In this document: positions 51,001 through 64,000 of the stretch, piece by piece
How positions within the stretch are numbered: position 1 is the stretch's first letter
Layout: the number at the start of each line of letters is the position of its first letter
Assembly (NCBI GenBank): GCA_018697195.1
Contig: CM031879.1
Location: 43,574,704 to 43,638,703, forward strand
Reading direction: 5' to 3'
Source: Certhia americana
Taxonomy: Eukaryota; Chordata; Aves; Passeriformes; Certhiidae
Length of the DNA: 64,000 nucleotides
The notes under the pieces: model-generated
Database searches by the model: none
Seen by the model: the letters and a program-made list of their open reading frames with translations, nothing else
What the model was told of the DNA's origin: nothing
Translations under genes and position numbers: made by a program

Positions 51001-54000
51001 TTTTAGACCTCGACATTTTTTGGCAGCAACTTGCTCTTGGCCTGAGGTTTCCCACTTTTTCTTTACCTCCACAGCATGTCTGAAAGTTAGGTAGTGGAGA
51101 CACTGATGTTTCTGAGCATTTTCTCACTGCTTGTGGTTATTTCAAATTAGCTCTCTGTGCTGGTAATAATTCTAAAGTGACGAGTGGCTGCCTGCTAGAG
51201 CACTGCTTAGTGCATGCAACTTGCCTTGCTAAGTGTTGCTGTCAGGATCCTCCCTGCCCACATTGAAGGGACCAAGTCATGCAAGCTCCCTTCTGCCATG
51301 GAGGACTCACGCAATGTGAGAGAAAGTGCTTTGGGAAGGGTGCTTCATTCATGAAGGCTTCAACACCTCCCTTCTGTTCCCGCTGCAAGGGCACCTCATT
51401 GACAACCTGCATGTGCTACCTGCTGGTGAGATTGATCTTTGCCCTGTGTCAGAAAGATGCTTAATGATCATTCAGGTTAATTTCCAAATGTCCTTGTGAT
51501 ATCTTTCAGAGAGGAAGATGAATGGTGGGTTTGCTATATTTAACTGGGTTTTGTGAGAGATTTGTTTTACTGGCAGAACAAGGCAGTGAAGAAATGTTTG
51601 CCAGCAGCTATGACCTCATTGATGCCACTGACCAGACAAAAGGATGGTTACTTCTGGTGACTTGCCTGAGCATGTGCTAGAGCTTCTCCCTCTGCAAAAA
51701 GCAGTAGAGGCGCCAGTGCTAAGTGGAGCTTTGCACATTGAGGAGCTGCTTAGTGAAAAACAAAAGGAAAGAGAAAGAACTTCACTTAGAGAGAGGAGGA
51801 TAAAAATCAAGTAGGTGACAGGCAGGATGCCAAACTCCCTGGTGGGCACATCAGCACAAGCAGCAGCTACCCTTACTACTGGCTCTTGCCCTGTGTTTTC
51901 ATGTCTCTCTCCTCGTCCCACAGTCCCATGCTGGCACAGCTGTTTTATTCCAGGAAAGAAGTGAAGCTGGCTGGAAAGTAAATATTCCTGATAATTTTCT
52001 TCCAGAGGAGATTCTTCAGCTGAGACAAGTTCCAGCAGCCTACCTGACCACATGGACACAACTGCAGCAGAACAGTCACACTGATTCACAGCCAGGAGCA
52101 AGCCTTTGGAAAGGACAGATGGATGGGGCAGGAACTGGTTGGAGCAGACCTACCTCTAAATGCCCAATCACTTCAATCCTTTTGACATCAGGGAAATACT
52201 CTCTCTTTTGATTAATATGCAAAAACCTGCAAGGCATAAATTATGCCAATTAATTAAATGGATTTCTGGAAGAAAGCCCTATTTTTTCCCAGAAATTGTT
52301 TTTTAAGGAGCTTCGGTCATATAGCCAAAGGAACATGTACACATAGCTTTGGATTTCCTGTGTCTTTTTCCAGCAAAGAATCAATATGGGTTTTTGAAGA
52401 AACTGGCAACTCGTTGCTTGTAAAACTGTTTTATTGCAGTTCTTGCCTTGCTTGACCATTGTGAGGAAGGAAGGTATGTATTCACCACACTCTCTTCACT
52501 GGAAAATTCTTTGGAGTTGCTGGCAGGTTTCTGGTCTGATTGCCACAGTGATGTAGGGAGCTCATCCAAGAGCAGCAGTATGGTTACTGGCCAGAAGTCT
52601 GGGGGCTGAGAGGAAAGCCTGAGAACTCCTTATTCCTAGACCAGGCCAGAAATCATGAACTGGGACTGTCTAAAAGAAAAGCTTCATATTAAATGACAGC
52701 AAACCATAAAAGTGGCTCTTTCTCACTTTATACTGAAGGCTGCAGAGGAGTTTAAAGAGTTCCATCACAGATGGCATAATTACTACATGGCAAAATCAAC
52801 CAAAATTGTGGCTTTAATATCTGAGATATAATCAAGATTTTGCCTACTTGTTGCATATTTCATTTTACAGGCAGGAGTTGTGCGTTTATGTACTGGAACT
52901 CTCTTTATAACAGCTTATCAAAAGTGCTTCACATGAACATATGTTTTCCCAGGGATGTGTTTTCCAAGCATGCTGAACAATTTAGTAATACTGGCTAATG
53001 ATGCAAAATGGTTTTCAATAGCAATTTTAGTGGCTAAATGAATCATACTTAGATAAGGGAAATCTGAAACATTCCATTTTATGCAAAACTCCTAAATGAC
53101 CTATCCGACATATCTCTGAGGAGAAGTTAACTCAGGGTGGTTCATGGAACTGGAAAAATACAATGGTATTTTCTCCTTTAAAAATAGTTGGGATTTTAAA
53201 GTGAACCCTAACATGAAATACATACTATTTTCTTTATGCTTGTTATCTTTGAAAAGATTCATGTACGTCTTTGAACATGAACTCCTTTCTTCCATTTTTT
53301 GCATGTAATATGCTAAAATACTGGTTTATTGTCATTTGCTTTCTTTTACCTGTGATTTCTGCATCTTTTTCCTTTTTTCTTTCTTATTAGATATTAATAA
53401 ACTGAGAAAAACAGAAAAATACAAGTACTGTGACTTGGCAAACAAATGACGTAATGCATATTTTACTGTATTTTATTCTATATCCCTATGAAGTGGGGTA
53501 TTTCCTCCAAAAAAAGAGTTTTTCAAATCAGCTTAGAAAATTTGAGAAGATTTCTTACACAGTTTTGGACATGCCAGAGTTGATTAACAAATGCATTCAT
53601 ATTTGTACAAGTAAAATCAAATTACTGTAAAGCCTAGAGAAAAGAAAAATGCAATTATCCAAGTTTCATGCTGTGATTTCTATCAGAAAATTATTTGCAC
53701 TATTCACATGCTTTTTGTTTTTCTTAGAGCCCTATCCAAAAGATGTGATCTACTTGCTTGCTTGAGAAAACAAGAGAAAAAAGGAGGGAAAGCAAAACTA
53801 TGGAAAATCTGTTTGATACAATGAAAGGCAAGCTGTCCAGAAAAGTGACTGTTAACTCTTGAGACACTAATCACTGAAGATGTTCATGGTTTGCCAATTT
53901 CATTCAGGCTTCCAAGATCAGATTGCATTTCTAGAAGTGGTGCCTGAAAAAGTACTTTATTAAGGAAGTGTAGGCTATTTACTGTAGCACTGGGTAGAAT

Positions 54001-56338
54001 TTTATACTGCAAAACACTTTTTAACTTTTAAATAAATTTTATCCCTGGTGACAAGTTAATAGATATCACACTAGGCTATTTGCTAAGAATTGATTTATGT
54101 TGGTAGTAGATAGAAACAGTAGCCTTCTTATTCTGAGGGAAAATTGGGAGTGGGATGTGGAGGAGGAAGTAGAAGAAAGATGAATTTTATGGTGATATTA
54201 ATTAGAAAAAATATTATAGCACCAGGGTCACACAAAAGGCATGAAGCATTCTTTTACTTTATGACAGAAAGATTGATAGATTCCACCTAGGATTTGTGGC
54301 AAAATCCCATTTTAAATTGCCATAAACAACAAATAAAAATTACAGCTGGAAACAATATTTTCATGCAAACTGGTCTGCACAATCAGGATTTTTTTTTCTA
54401 TTTCATACTTTCAGATGACAGATATGTTCTTATTTAGGGAATCTTGATATTTTCAAAACAATCTGCTGAGACATAAAAAAACTATCAATAGAATATATAA
54501 CTTAATGATTCTGTGAGAATATGTTATCCTCAATGCATATAATGAGAAAAATAGAATACTTGAAGTTGACACTGACTTATTTCAACTATCTCTTTGTTTT
54601 TCAGACACTGAAACATGAAGTTTAGGACCATCAGCACCCAGAATCTGTTCCCTCAATAGGCTGGAAGCATGCTTGGGGACTCCATTGAAGTGTAAAGGAA
54701 CATGACGGGTTCATGTACACATAAAGGAACATGATAACTGATAGACAATTACAGACTCTGATTAAATTACTGCCAGCCAAAACCAGTTAAAAATGCACAA
54801 GAAATTAATTTACAGAAAAATCAGTCTTGAAATGTTCTCAAGCAACACTAATTTAAGTTATTCATTGCTTTGAAGAAACGGTGCTACATGAAATTCAGAA
54901 CATATTTCAAAGGTCTTCATGACCCTATAGCATTTACATTTTTTTTCTAAATTACAGCCTTTCATAATTCTCTTTTCTTTTGGCATCACTAATAACCATG
55001 GTGGAAAGGTGGAGATCTGCATCAAGGTAAAGTGTGCATGTTTACTGTGTTTGGGAAGTAAAAAAACCTGGATATCTGAGCCCTACACCTGGGCATGTCA
55101 AGTGACACTGTCAAATATTAAATCTGACTGCCAGATAAGCCAACAAATGCCAGCAAACACCTTCATGACAGTAAAATTCAGCAAACTCTATTTTTGTGTC
55201 TTCAAATATTTTATTTCTTTTTTCTCTCTCTCTCAAGGCTGCAACTTGTGTTACTCCAACCATGACAAACCCTGACCAGATCCTCGTTCCATTCGGTGTA
55301 ACTCTGTGTGCTTTAATAAGGCTCCTGCCTGCTTCCAACAGCTGCAGGCTGAAACCTACTCTTTGCCTCCAAGATACCTTCTATTTATCAAGTCTTCTGT
55401 AGGTGAAATGTTCGTCATGTGGAAAGAACTCCCCTTAATTTTGTGAAATTTGATATCACATTCAAATGCCATCTTTCTCTCTGTTATTTTAATACCTGAA
55501 AGACAGAAACTTAAATTATTGCAATTGTTCTGGATCAATGTATTTACAGAGAAAAAGAGCACCTTTGAACACTAGACCAGAAACTGAGCGAGTAGAGTAT
55601 ATTTTAATATAAATCTAATGATTAGTTCTAAAATCTGCAGTTAAATATGTTTCTTAAGAAACAGATTTACAATATCATTAACAGCTAATTATGCTGTGTT
55701 TATATTACTACTCTTTTAAACAAATTGCCTTCTCTAAATATTTTTTAAAGTCTCAAAGTAGCAGCTGTCTAAAAAGAAGATATAAATTTTCCTTTAAATT
55801 AATCCTGGGCATAGCAAATATTAGAAAAAGATAAAAAGTAAGATTGCATCCTCTCTCAATTTTTTTCACTCTGAAATTGTACAAATGACATTACAACATT
55901 CCAGAGTGTTTTTTATAAATAATTTTCACTTTACTTTGAATATTTGCACTTTAATAACTTGGGGATTTTGTCATTTTCAGTGTACTCTTCTTTCATGAAC
56001 ACTCTGTGATTATTCATAATGAGCTGACGGTGTCTTTGAAAGTAGTGCAGACTGTGCAAGCAAGATTAAAAAAAATTTAGTGACTGCGAATGAAAGACCT
56101 CATTAATCAACTAAATTCCATTTAAATATTAGCATTAGAAACTTCAGTATGTCATCATTATATGCTTAACCCCTTGAAGCCATGCCCCTCTAAGTCCCAC
56201 CCTGGAACCTGTGTGACAGCATAACACAGAGAATCTGTATCCTGATTAACAAAATTATCTGTGTCCACATTAGCAAAATGCTTGCTCCAGACCAAGTGTG
56301 GAGCCCAGGTCTCATCCTGGATGCATATCTCATCCAAG
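48033..56338. other. Unannotated non-coding stretch
   Basis: No gene or repeat family is recognised. Small items are a tandem AGATCAATTG pair at 48616-48637 and a 13-bp direct repeat TAAAGGAACATGA at 54693 and 54722. About 50330-50690 has even, repeat-free composition that could be conserved non-coding DNA. The 161-codon minus frame at 51616-52101 has no domain and is treated as chance. Confidence 0.45.
54958..55026 (+). other. Splice-bounded 69-bp segment with ATG, tentative
   Basis: A T-rich tract ends TTACAG at 54957, and a GTAAAG donor-like site follows at 55027. One frame is open for 23 codons. ACCATGG at 54996-55002 is a good start context in another frame. No further exon could be linked to it, so it could be a non-coding transcript exon or chance. 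Confidence 0.12.
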
Positions 56339-56356
56339 TCCATCCATCCATCCAAT
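56339..56356. repeat. Short (ATCC)n repeat
   Basis: About four ATCC units (TCCATCCATCCATCC) followed by an imperfect unit. Confidence 0.8.
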
Positions 56357-58407
56357 CCATCTCTCATGCAAGTCTCATGTTTCTCTGCACTTACTTAAGG
56401 TACTGTTTGAGCATTGATAACAGACACACATCTCCTGTTCTAAAGCATGTGGATGGGTTTAAGAAACTGCTGATTCTCCAGCAGAAAGGTTATTTGATTT
56501 ATTTATGTAGTTAATGTTGATGGATTTTTGTGTTAATAAGTCAGACCAGTAATGCTGACTGCATTTGCAATCTGTGTGCGTGTGTGTATTAGTGTGCCAT
56601 TTTAAAAGTCTTTGAAGAAATATTAAAAGTGTTATAAGTTGTATCACTTTTCTCTGAGGAAGCTACAGATGTATTTGCTGCGGTCCATGGTTAAAGCTGG
56701 AACACATTTTTCCATATATTTACCATTCAGCCCCTGTTAATTCCTAAGTGTGTATTTTGGGACAATGTTCTGGAAACACCATAAGTGACAGGGAAAATAG
56801 CCTGAAACTATATGTATCTCTCAATTCAGTTTAATCAGGAGATACAAGAATAAAATACTTACTTTCTTACTTGCAAATTATAATAGGGTGTCAGCAGAGA
56901 CATTGCTTGCTTTACTTTTTTTAAAAGAAAGTAAATCTGCTGTAGGCAAAAAAATAAGACAAAGCAAACCTAAAATGAAACTAAAACCAAATAAACAAAT
57001 TCCAACTAAACACCTCCCTTCAAAAAAAAAAAAAACAAAACCCTCTCAGAGGTCATAGACCTCATAATCTGATTTGTGCTCACTTGGGGCTCTAAAGAAA
57101 CAACAAAGACCTGAAACAGTGTCAGGCTAAAAGAGCACTTGCTGCTGGTTAGGATGCCACTGACAGCAGCATGGCACTAGGTTAGACAGATATAACTGTG
57201 CAAGCTGTGGCTTCCCTAAAGACCAGAACACCTTTGAGGACTGAAAGTTAATGTGATGCTTGTGTGGTATTATAGGACATGCACTTCATATATGCTAAAA
57301 TCAAATTTGTATTCCACTGTAATCCCAAGGTGCTGTTTATAAGTTAGAATCTCTCAAAATCTTTATTCATTCTAACTTCACCTGGACTCCACAGCTGAGA
57401 AGTTTCTTGGCAGAGAAGTCCATGGCACTAAAACAACTCATATTTGTTTCCTCTGGCCCTGGAGTATGTGGGAGCTGGGGAAAACTGTGTCCTCACACCC
57501 TCCTCACGGGAGCATGCGTACCTGTATCACCCACACAGTGTCATTTCCTCCTCCTCATTAGCTTCCCATGAGGTGAGACAACAGAATTGCCCATGCGGAC
57601 AAGCAACTTGTGCTTGATTTATTGTCGCTGATGCTGACACAAGTAATAAATTCAAGGGAAGATGAATATTGCCTAACAAGAATGATTCAAATAACACCTG
57701 CCTTCCTGGGCAAAGGAGCACTTATTTTCTTCTACTCCACTGACGGCACATTCACTGACCTTTACAGGAATGGTGAAAACTGCACACATGCCAATATTTA
57801 AGAAATTAATGCCTTTTTATATCTTGTCTCCAAATAAACATAATGGAAAGTGCAGGTTCTGTGCTCTGGCACTTATTATATGGCAAAAATATGAAGGTTA
57901 ACTCTCCTACCAACAAAGGGTAGAAATCTTATTTAATAAAAATTTAAAGACGTATTTTAATGATGTAGAAGATGCATCAATTCTGAAATGTTGATGAATA
58001 TTTTGAAATGCTGGGTTGAATAAGTGATTTTTGTAACAGCCAGTGGCAACATAAGTTTCTGTCCACATATTAAGTGTAAACTGTGATTCTCCCAAGTGAA
58101 CAATATTAAGATTTGAATTTGAAGAGTAATTTGCATCTTAAAACCTGTGTCCTGCTCATTGGGCACAGTTGATAAAATCTCTGTCTATTCATTTACTTTC
58201 TGGGTTTCAAGGCAGGAAATAATTTCTTGAAATGTATATCTTTGTCTGACTTTACAGCTGGAGATCCTCCTTTATGAAAATGTACATTTCTTTTTCTCCC
58301 AAAGGCCTGCAGAGACAGTCCTATCTCCATGCCAGAGATCCAAAACTCAAACTGAAGAGATCTTGAGACTCCTTCCTTTAATGGACTCCCTTTGAGTGGG
58401 AAGCTGT
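56357..58407. other. Unannotated non-coding stretch
   Basis: No gene is recognised. An A14 run lies at 57022-57035. About 57540-57800 is repeat-free with mixed composition and could be a conserved non-coding element, which is untestable here. Confidence 0.45.
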
Positions 58408-58460
58408 GCCAGAAGACCTCTGGAGATCCCTTCCAGGCTCTTTGTTCTGTGAGTCCCTGA
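58408..58460 (+). mobile_element. Probable very old CR1 3'-end relic
   Basis: CCAGAAGACCTCTGGAGATC followed by CCTTCCAGGCTC and TTTGTTCTGTGAGTCCCTGA resembles a decayed CR1 terminus. It is short and diverged, so uncertain. Confidence 0.5.
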
Positions 58461-60572
58461 ACCACTTTATGCATACTTGGTGGTTCATGTATGTGACCTG
58501 TGTGAATTGCGTGAATTGTGTGATTTCTGAAGGAGTTTAAGAGCTAATAGGCCATGCAAAGGGTAGGGAGAAGAAGCCAAAGGGACAAATTGCCTTGGGT
58601 TACAGCTGTCAAAATTTCTAGTAGCTAAACTGAACATTTCACTGTGGAACAGTGCTGTAAATGAAGCTCTCTTCAGTATAGTGCTGTTGGTGGGGAGTAC
58701 TCATCTTCTGGACTAGTGTTACTGAGAGTTTGGTGGAGAAGCAGCAGTAGAGAGTCTGAACAGATACCATATATTACCAAGAGCAGTCTTTCCAGGAGGA
58801 AGATAACCAGCATATCACACAGACACCTTGTGGAATGATCTTCTTGCTGTGTCCCAAAGGAGAAGTCAAATGAAGGCAGAAAAATCACCAAGATTTCTTT
58901 TTTCTCCCCTTCTCAACTACACCATGGCTGCTATGTTGAATAGGATGATATGCTTCAGCCACTGAAAGACTGCCTAGCTTATTTTATTTCCTATTATAGA
59001 GACCCAATGTCTACTAAGAGATTCTTTAAATGCAGATTGCTATTTAGATTCAGTTGGGGGTTTTTTAACCTTCTAGCATATGGGCCAATGTAACTACAGT
59101 CATGTACAAGCATTTAAGCAATTAGCAACTCAGTTTTAAAATAAATGAAAACATTAGGGTTCAAGGTAGAAATACCAGCATAAAGGCATTTGGGTATGGG
59201 TTGTACCAAGCAGAACTCTAAGTTCTTTTTACTGTTTTATGTTAAAATAACACAAATTGGCATAAATCTCTGTATCTGCAGACCTCTCTCTTTCAGTTGT
59301 GAAACCCTGAGATATCTAGAATGACAAAATGTGAAGAAATGGACAGCTGATCCCTCCAGCCCCAGTAGGCTGGAGATGAGCAGGTCTTCACACAGCCACA
59401 GGAGAACACTAGGACGTGTACTTCTTTATTTAACACTTTGGGACTGAATAAACCTGAAATCTGATGGACTGCTCAGTAGATGAGCAGTATAAAAGTTCTT
59501 TGTTCTAATTTTTGCTGCACTGTTTGGTCAGCTTCTACTGTAGCTGTCTAATATGATAATAGCCCATAATTTTTGAGTTACCCAAGAGTTTCTCCCAAAT
59601 TAAATAAAGGAGAAAAAGAGCTTAAAATATTTATAATGCAAGACTGTGTATCAAGTTATAGATGACCTCAGTTTGAGATAAAAGTCAGATGTCCTCAATT
59701 TTCTTTTGTAATTGTAGAAATTTTGGTGTGACTCTGACACAGGTCATAGCCCATGGGTTTTTGAGCAGGAGGCTGATAACTCTGTAAGTTGTGATTGTGG
59801 GACTGAGAGATAGGAATATCCTTTAGAGTGTGAGTAATAGACAAAAATGTTTTCTACAATGACCAAATATTATTTTTCATCATCCCCTAAAAAGTTTCAA
59901 CCTGAATTTTCTCCATTGAATCTAATAGACCTGGATTAAACTACAGGGGAGATGAGAACATAAATTTGATTCCTTTCATTCCATGTAATATTAGGGTTTG
60001 TATTCTTTCAAGCTGTAATAACCTCTAGACTTCAGCAAAATTGAAAACCTTTAAATAGCCTTTCACAACCTTTCAGTGTAGTAATGAAGTTTTAAGTGTT
60101 CACTGGGGATTTTCAGTTCAGAAAAATCTAAGCAGCAGTAGATATTAAAATCTAATGTTTACTTCAACTCTTTTAAAGCTTAATGAGTTTTTCTGACAGT
60201 GTAATTTTTAAAAGGTTGGGTTTCATTTATTGATATAGTATACTCACCCTGGAAATCTTTCTTCTTTAAAAACTCTGGTGGGAACCTTATACTTTGTTGG
60301 AGCACCTGAAAAGCCAGCTAGAACAGGGAAAAGGAAAACTTGCCAAGACCTGACTAGAACAACAAGCAAGCTTTAAAAAAAAACCCGAAACCCCACAACC
60401 CATGATTTAAACACCACAGGAGGCAAAAAACAAATTAAGGATGTAGATTCCCTGTGTGCACATAATTACAAGTATGTGAGTCACTGGAGTCAGCATGGCT
60501 GCTCATCTACCTAAAGACCTGGAGAGGATGAAATGTCTGTCTGCACTTGACTCGGGGAGTAGCTAAGCAGAT
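58461..60572. other. Unannotated non-coding stretch
   Basis: No gene or repeat family is recognised. Confidence 0.5.
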
Positions 60573-60597
60573 TTTATTTATTTATTTGTTTATTTGT

Positions 60598-60644
<47 letters not shown>

Positions 60645-60647
60645 TTA
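60573..60647. repeat. (TTTA)n microsatellite, 75 bp
   Basis: This is a TTTA/ATTT tetranucleotide array with two TTTG interruptions in its left third (60587-60600) and a pure right part. Confidence 0.96.
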
Positions 60648-63171
60648 AACTGTTGCTCAAAGGCGTAGTAATGGGGAGAGAAAATTGCTGGGTGAATTTA
60701 CACTGATTAAAGAAACACAGTCTGTGTACACAAGCATTTCTGAGGCACAGTATGGGACTGCAAGGATTCTGGGGTTTTGTGCTGCTAAATTAGCGGTGGA
60801 AAGAGGATCTGAATTTCTTTGAGACAGTAACAGTGTAAGTCCCAGAGGCATATTTTTCATTGCTGGATTGCTCTATATGCAATGTTTTATACATATCTAT
60901 TTTTATTATGCATACAGTTATTAGTGTTTGCTGGGAACATATAGTAAGGTGACTTGTAGGTTTACTTCCTGCTATAATAATCTATTCAGACAGCACTTAG
61001 ATATCTTTTGTTGATAGGTTTTCATCTTCCTAAATAATAAAATAAAAGCAGAACAAAGTACAGAAACAAGGAAATAAGAAAATGATCAAAAATTCTTGTA
61101 TGTGACAGATAAAAGTCCAGCTCTTCTAAAGCAAAAAATTACAGCACACTTTCATTAAGAAAATAAGCACATAGGAGAGAGAGGATTTGCTTATGAATAT
61201 CTCTTAAACACATAAACATACGTAAATGAAAAGAATCAGGTCCCAGCATAGATATATATGTAATAGCAAAACATCCCATGGCTGGTTTTTAATTTCTAGC
61301 TAATTTTGACTCATCAATGTGTGCTTAACTTGAAGAGCATGTTTATATCTGTTGGTTAGACAAAATGCTATTGGGTACAGTGTCCCAAGCTGCCTACTGA
61401 ATTCCCAGTTATGGGTCCTTTTTTATCCCCTCAGGACAGCGTTAGCTTCACAGGGAAAGGACCTTCCTCAGTTGTCTGTGTTGCTCTCCTTTTGCCCTCA
61501 GACTCTACTTCACAGAGAAGTGCAAGGAGGGTTACATATTGATGGTTGAAAATTAAGAGTCAAAAACAATTACCAACGAACAAGAAGGTCTGTGGTCAGT
61601 ACCTTGCTGTTCCAGTTTTGGGCGGATATCCTTCCTTTTTTCCGGATATCCTTCCAGGAGTTCAGCACTCCTGGTTCAACCGCAGCACAGTGCTAACACA
61701 TCAGAGAATGTCAATTATTGAGCAATGTGCAATGGCACAACTCTTCAGTCTTCTCAAGCTGAAAGAGACTTTATGTAAAGGGAAAAGCTAAGAAGTCAGA
61801 GAAGTCTTCACAGTATGGGAAGCAAAGCCTTAGAGAGAGAGAGAGAAAACATACGGTGGAAGAGGTTTGAGAGAGACATCGGTGGTTCAGAAAAAGCAGT
61901 CATAACAACATTGCAGAGAAAGATACTTAACTACAAAGTTTAGGAGACTGAAATGTGGTATTTCCCATTTCACCTGTCATGATGCTCAGTATCAGATACT
62001 CAGTTGATGGACGTATTTTCAACGAGTCATTTAAACACCATTCATGGGTATGGTTCTGGCTGCTGCTTCTGTTAAGAACACAAAGGTCCAGTCAGCTTTC
62101 CTCCTTGTCTCCAGATATTTGCACTTTCTAAGCATGCAAATATAGCTTTCTGCAGCACATAAGGTATAGAAATGCAGTGCCAATAGAGCACTTGCTTTTC
62201 ATTTTGCGGTCAGAAGTCCCATTCACATTTCTTTCCTGTAGATTTATTTAAATCAGTCTTGGGCAGATAGGAGAGGGAAGAAAACAAAAGGTTAGGAGCA
62301 AGAGGGAATGCTGACAGAGAAGAAAAGCAGGCTAGAAAGAATAATTGAGACCTAGAATGAAAAAATGACAAATGGATTATCCAGACCTCTGTTCTTACAC
62401 AGTAAAAGAAGGAAGCAGGGACATAAACAAAAGGGAAAACGCAGTGCAAAAAAATGATAGTTTTGGGATATGAAAAGCTCAGGACATCTGCAAACAATTG
62501 CTGGGCCAGCTCCTTCACTTGGTGTAACTAATAATTTAGTAGGTATCTAGGTACTCTTTATCAGAGTGGGCATGTGTGTCAGACCCACACAGGGGAACAA
62601 AGCCAGGTGTACTTCCACAGTATGTCCTGGTCTTTCCTTCAACTATTTGAAGCCCACTCTTGGGAAATTTGTGTGCTTCTGCTGTTCCCCACTGGCCCCC
62701 AGCCTTATGCTTGGATGGAACAAAGCATGAAATTCAGGCAAACCAAAATGAAAGCACCAGGCAGCACAGTAGCAAACGAAAATACTGCTGATGGATACAT
62801 GCTAATGGACTTCAGAGAGAACAATCTGAGTTTTTATGCACATTACTGTTTAGAAATTATCTGTTAAACACCAAGGAAAAAGACTAGGATATCATTGTGG
62901 ACAGGTCACTCTAAACCTCTGCTTAATGTGTAAATGCGAAGCATGTGTGTGAAGCAGTAGATTAAGAAGTGGCCCAGTTAAACTGTTTTTTCATGAACTG
63001 GATACAGAATAATACTGAAAACATCACCTCTGCCACGATTCAGAAACACCCATCTCCCTTCAGCTCCATGCTGTTTTTCAGACAAAGCAATTCTGTCTTG
63101 GAAAGGAGTTGCAAGAGAGGAGGTCTTCAGATGACAGATTGATGGCACGTTTTAAGACAGAGTGAGATTTC
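60648..63171. other. Unannotated non-coding stretch
   Basis: No gene is recognised. It holds two copies of CGGATATCCTTCC 20 bp apart (61623 and 61643), a short GA run near 61833, and a purine-rich tract at about 62260-62460 that creates a serine- and phenylalanine-rich minus-strand frame. Confidence 0.5.
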
Positions 63172-63236
63172 AGGTCAACCATATGATCTTACAAGGTCTC
63201 TTCCAGCATAAGCTGTTCTATGAGCCTATGATTCTG
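63172..63236 (+). mobile_element. CR1 LINE 3'-end relic
   Basis: ATGATCTTACAAGGTCTCTT, CCAGCATAAGCTGTTCTATG and AGCCTATGATTCTG match a degraded CR1 terminus in plus orientation. Confidence 0.8.
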
Positions 63237-64000
63237 AAATGAGAGGAGGTTGAAAAGTATTGGGACAGTTATATATGCACAGGGCATTGCCCAGCAGAGG
63301 TACTTTACTCCTGTGTCCCTATTTGCTTAACAACATATGTGAGAGGACAGAGATGAAAAGCAACTTAACTTTTAAAAAAATAAAATAGAATAAATAGGCG
63401 TAGCCAGTTTATCCAGTTGATAAAGACACTTCCAGTACCTGGGAGTTGAAACAAGAATTGAATATTTGCAAAGGCAATTAAGACCTCATTGCTGTCTTCA
63501 GATAGGATACTTTTTTCATACTTGTTGTTGGTGATTATAAAAACTGAAGTTGATAGGCATGTACTAATTGCCAGGTGTATGTCTCCATTGCAGAAAAGAG
63601 GGCTGATATGATTGAATTAACTGAGAAAGAGGTGATACACTCTCTGTGACTCCTGGCACTTGTAATTGCCGTGTTAATTATAAAGTTTGGGAAAGTCTCC
63701 ATGGCACTGCTACTTTAAAACTGACAATGCAAACCAGGAACTTCTCTTGTGAGAGATTAGCTCATATGTCTTGCACCCTACTCTGATCTTAGAATCACAT
63801 GAAAAGATAGACTGAGTTCAAGATCATCCTAGTCTGTTTTTCCTCAACAAAGCTGGACCAAAAAAGCCATGTGTCCTCAAGTACTTTTGTCTGTCTTTAA
63901 GGCCAAAGAAGGACATTCCACTGCCTGCCCATTCACCACTCTCACTGTTCTCTTTGGTTTTAAAAAACAGCCTTTTGTTTGGTTGGTTGGTTTTTTGGTT
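63237..64000. other. Unannotated stretch, possible CR1 relic at 63790-63840
   Basis: TTAGAATCACATGAAAAGAT and TTCAAGATCATCCTAGTCTG near 63790-63840 vaguely recall a reversed CR1 terminus, but the match is weak. The last 25 bases are a GGTT/TTGG-rich run. No gene is seen. Confidence 0.35.

Noticed and set aside
51616..52101. 161-codon minus-strand frame
   Set aside because: Serine- and leucine-rich end reflects purine-rich DNA on the plus strand. No signal, domain or splice support.
54595..54700. Exon after the strong acceptor TTTGTTTTTCAG near 54604
   Set aside because: All three frames hit stops within a few codons and no donor follows at sensible distance.
1..64000. CRISPR array, prokaryotic operon, integron or phage
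   Set aside because: Repeat types, composition and gene density are those of a vertebrate nuclear genome. No spaced direct-repeat array or prokaryotic genes are present.

Overview
The window reads as nuclear DNA from a bird, probably a songbird. The evidence is the interspersed repeats. Several CR1 LINE 3' ends carry the avian tail of two or three ATTCTATG-type units, and two retroviral-type solo LTRs resemble LTRs I associate with passerine genomes. Base composition is AT-rich with short homopolymers and scattered microsatellites. There is no operon-like packing. No open frame is long or recognisable enough to be called a known gene. This suggests intergenic sequence or the interior of a large intron.

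Layout. 1-2.8 kb: a candidate terminal exon on the minus strand (558-922) and a short candidate exon on the plus strand (2710-2803). 2.8-12.6 kb: nothing I can name, though there are a few long chance-like frames. 12.6-14.2 kb: a 5'-truncated CR1, then a solo LTR that was itself split by a later CR1-tailed insertion. 14.2-20.9 kb: mostly unannotated, with a 12-bp hairpin, a run of 22 G, and two candidate minus-strand exons (19.4-20.0 kb). 20.9-21.1 kb: a minus-strand CR1. 25.4-26.1 kb: a second solo LTR, minus orientation. 26-30 kb: two unusual inverted repeats and another CR1. 30-45 kb: unannotated, with a split ATCC microsatellite at 35.0 kb and stretches that look like possible conserved non-coding DNA around 36 kb. 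45-64 kb: unannotated, with (TA)12, a 75-bp TTTA array and small CR1 relics.

The components do not form a visible pathway or system. The window is best explained as neutral or regulatory vertebrate DNA shaped by retrotransposon insertion. The most informative parts are the nested insertion at 13.36-14.19 kb, with its two sets of possible target-site duplications, and a handful of frames bounded by splice-like signals. Those frames would need RNA or cross-species alignment to settle. I did not find evidence for a novel biological system. All exon calls are low confidence.
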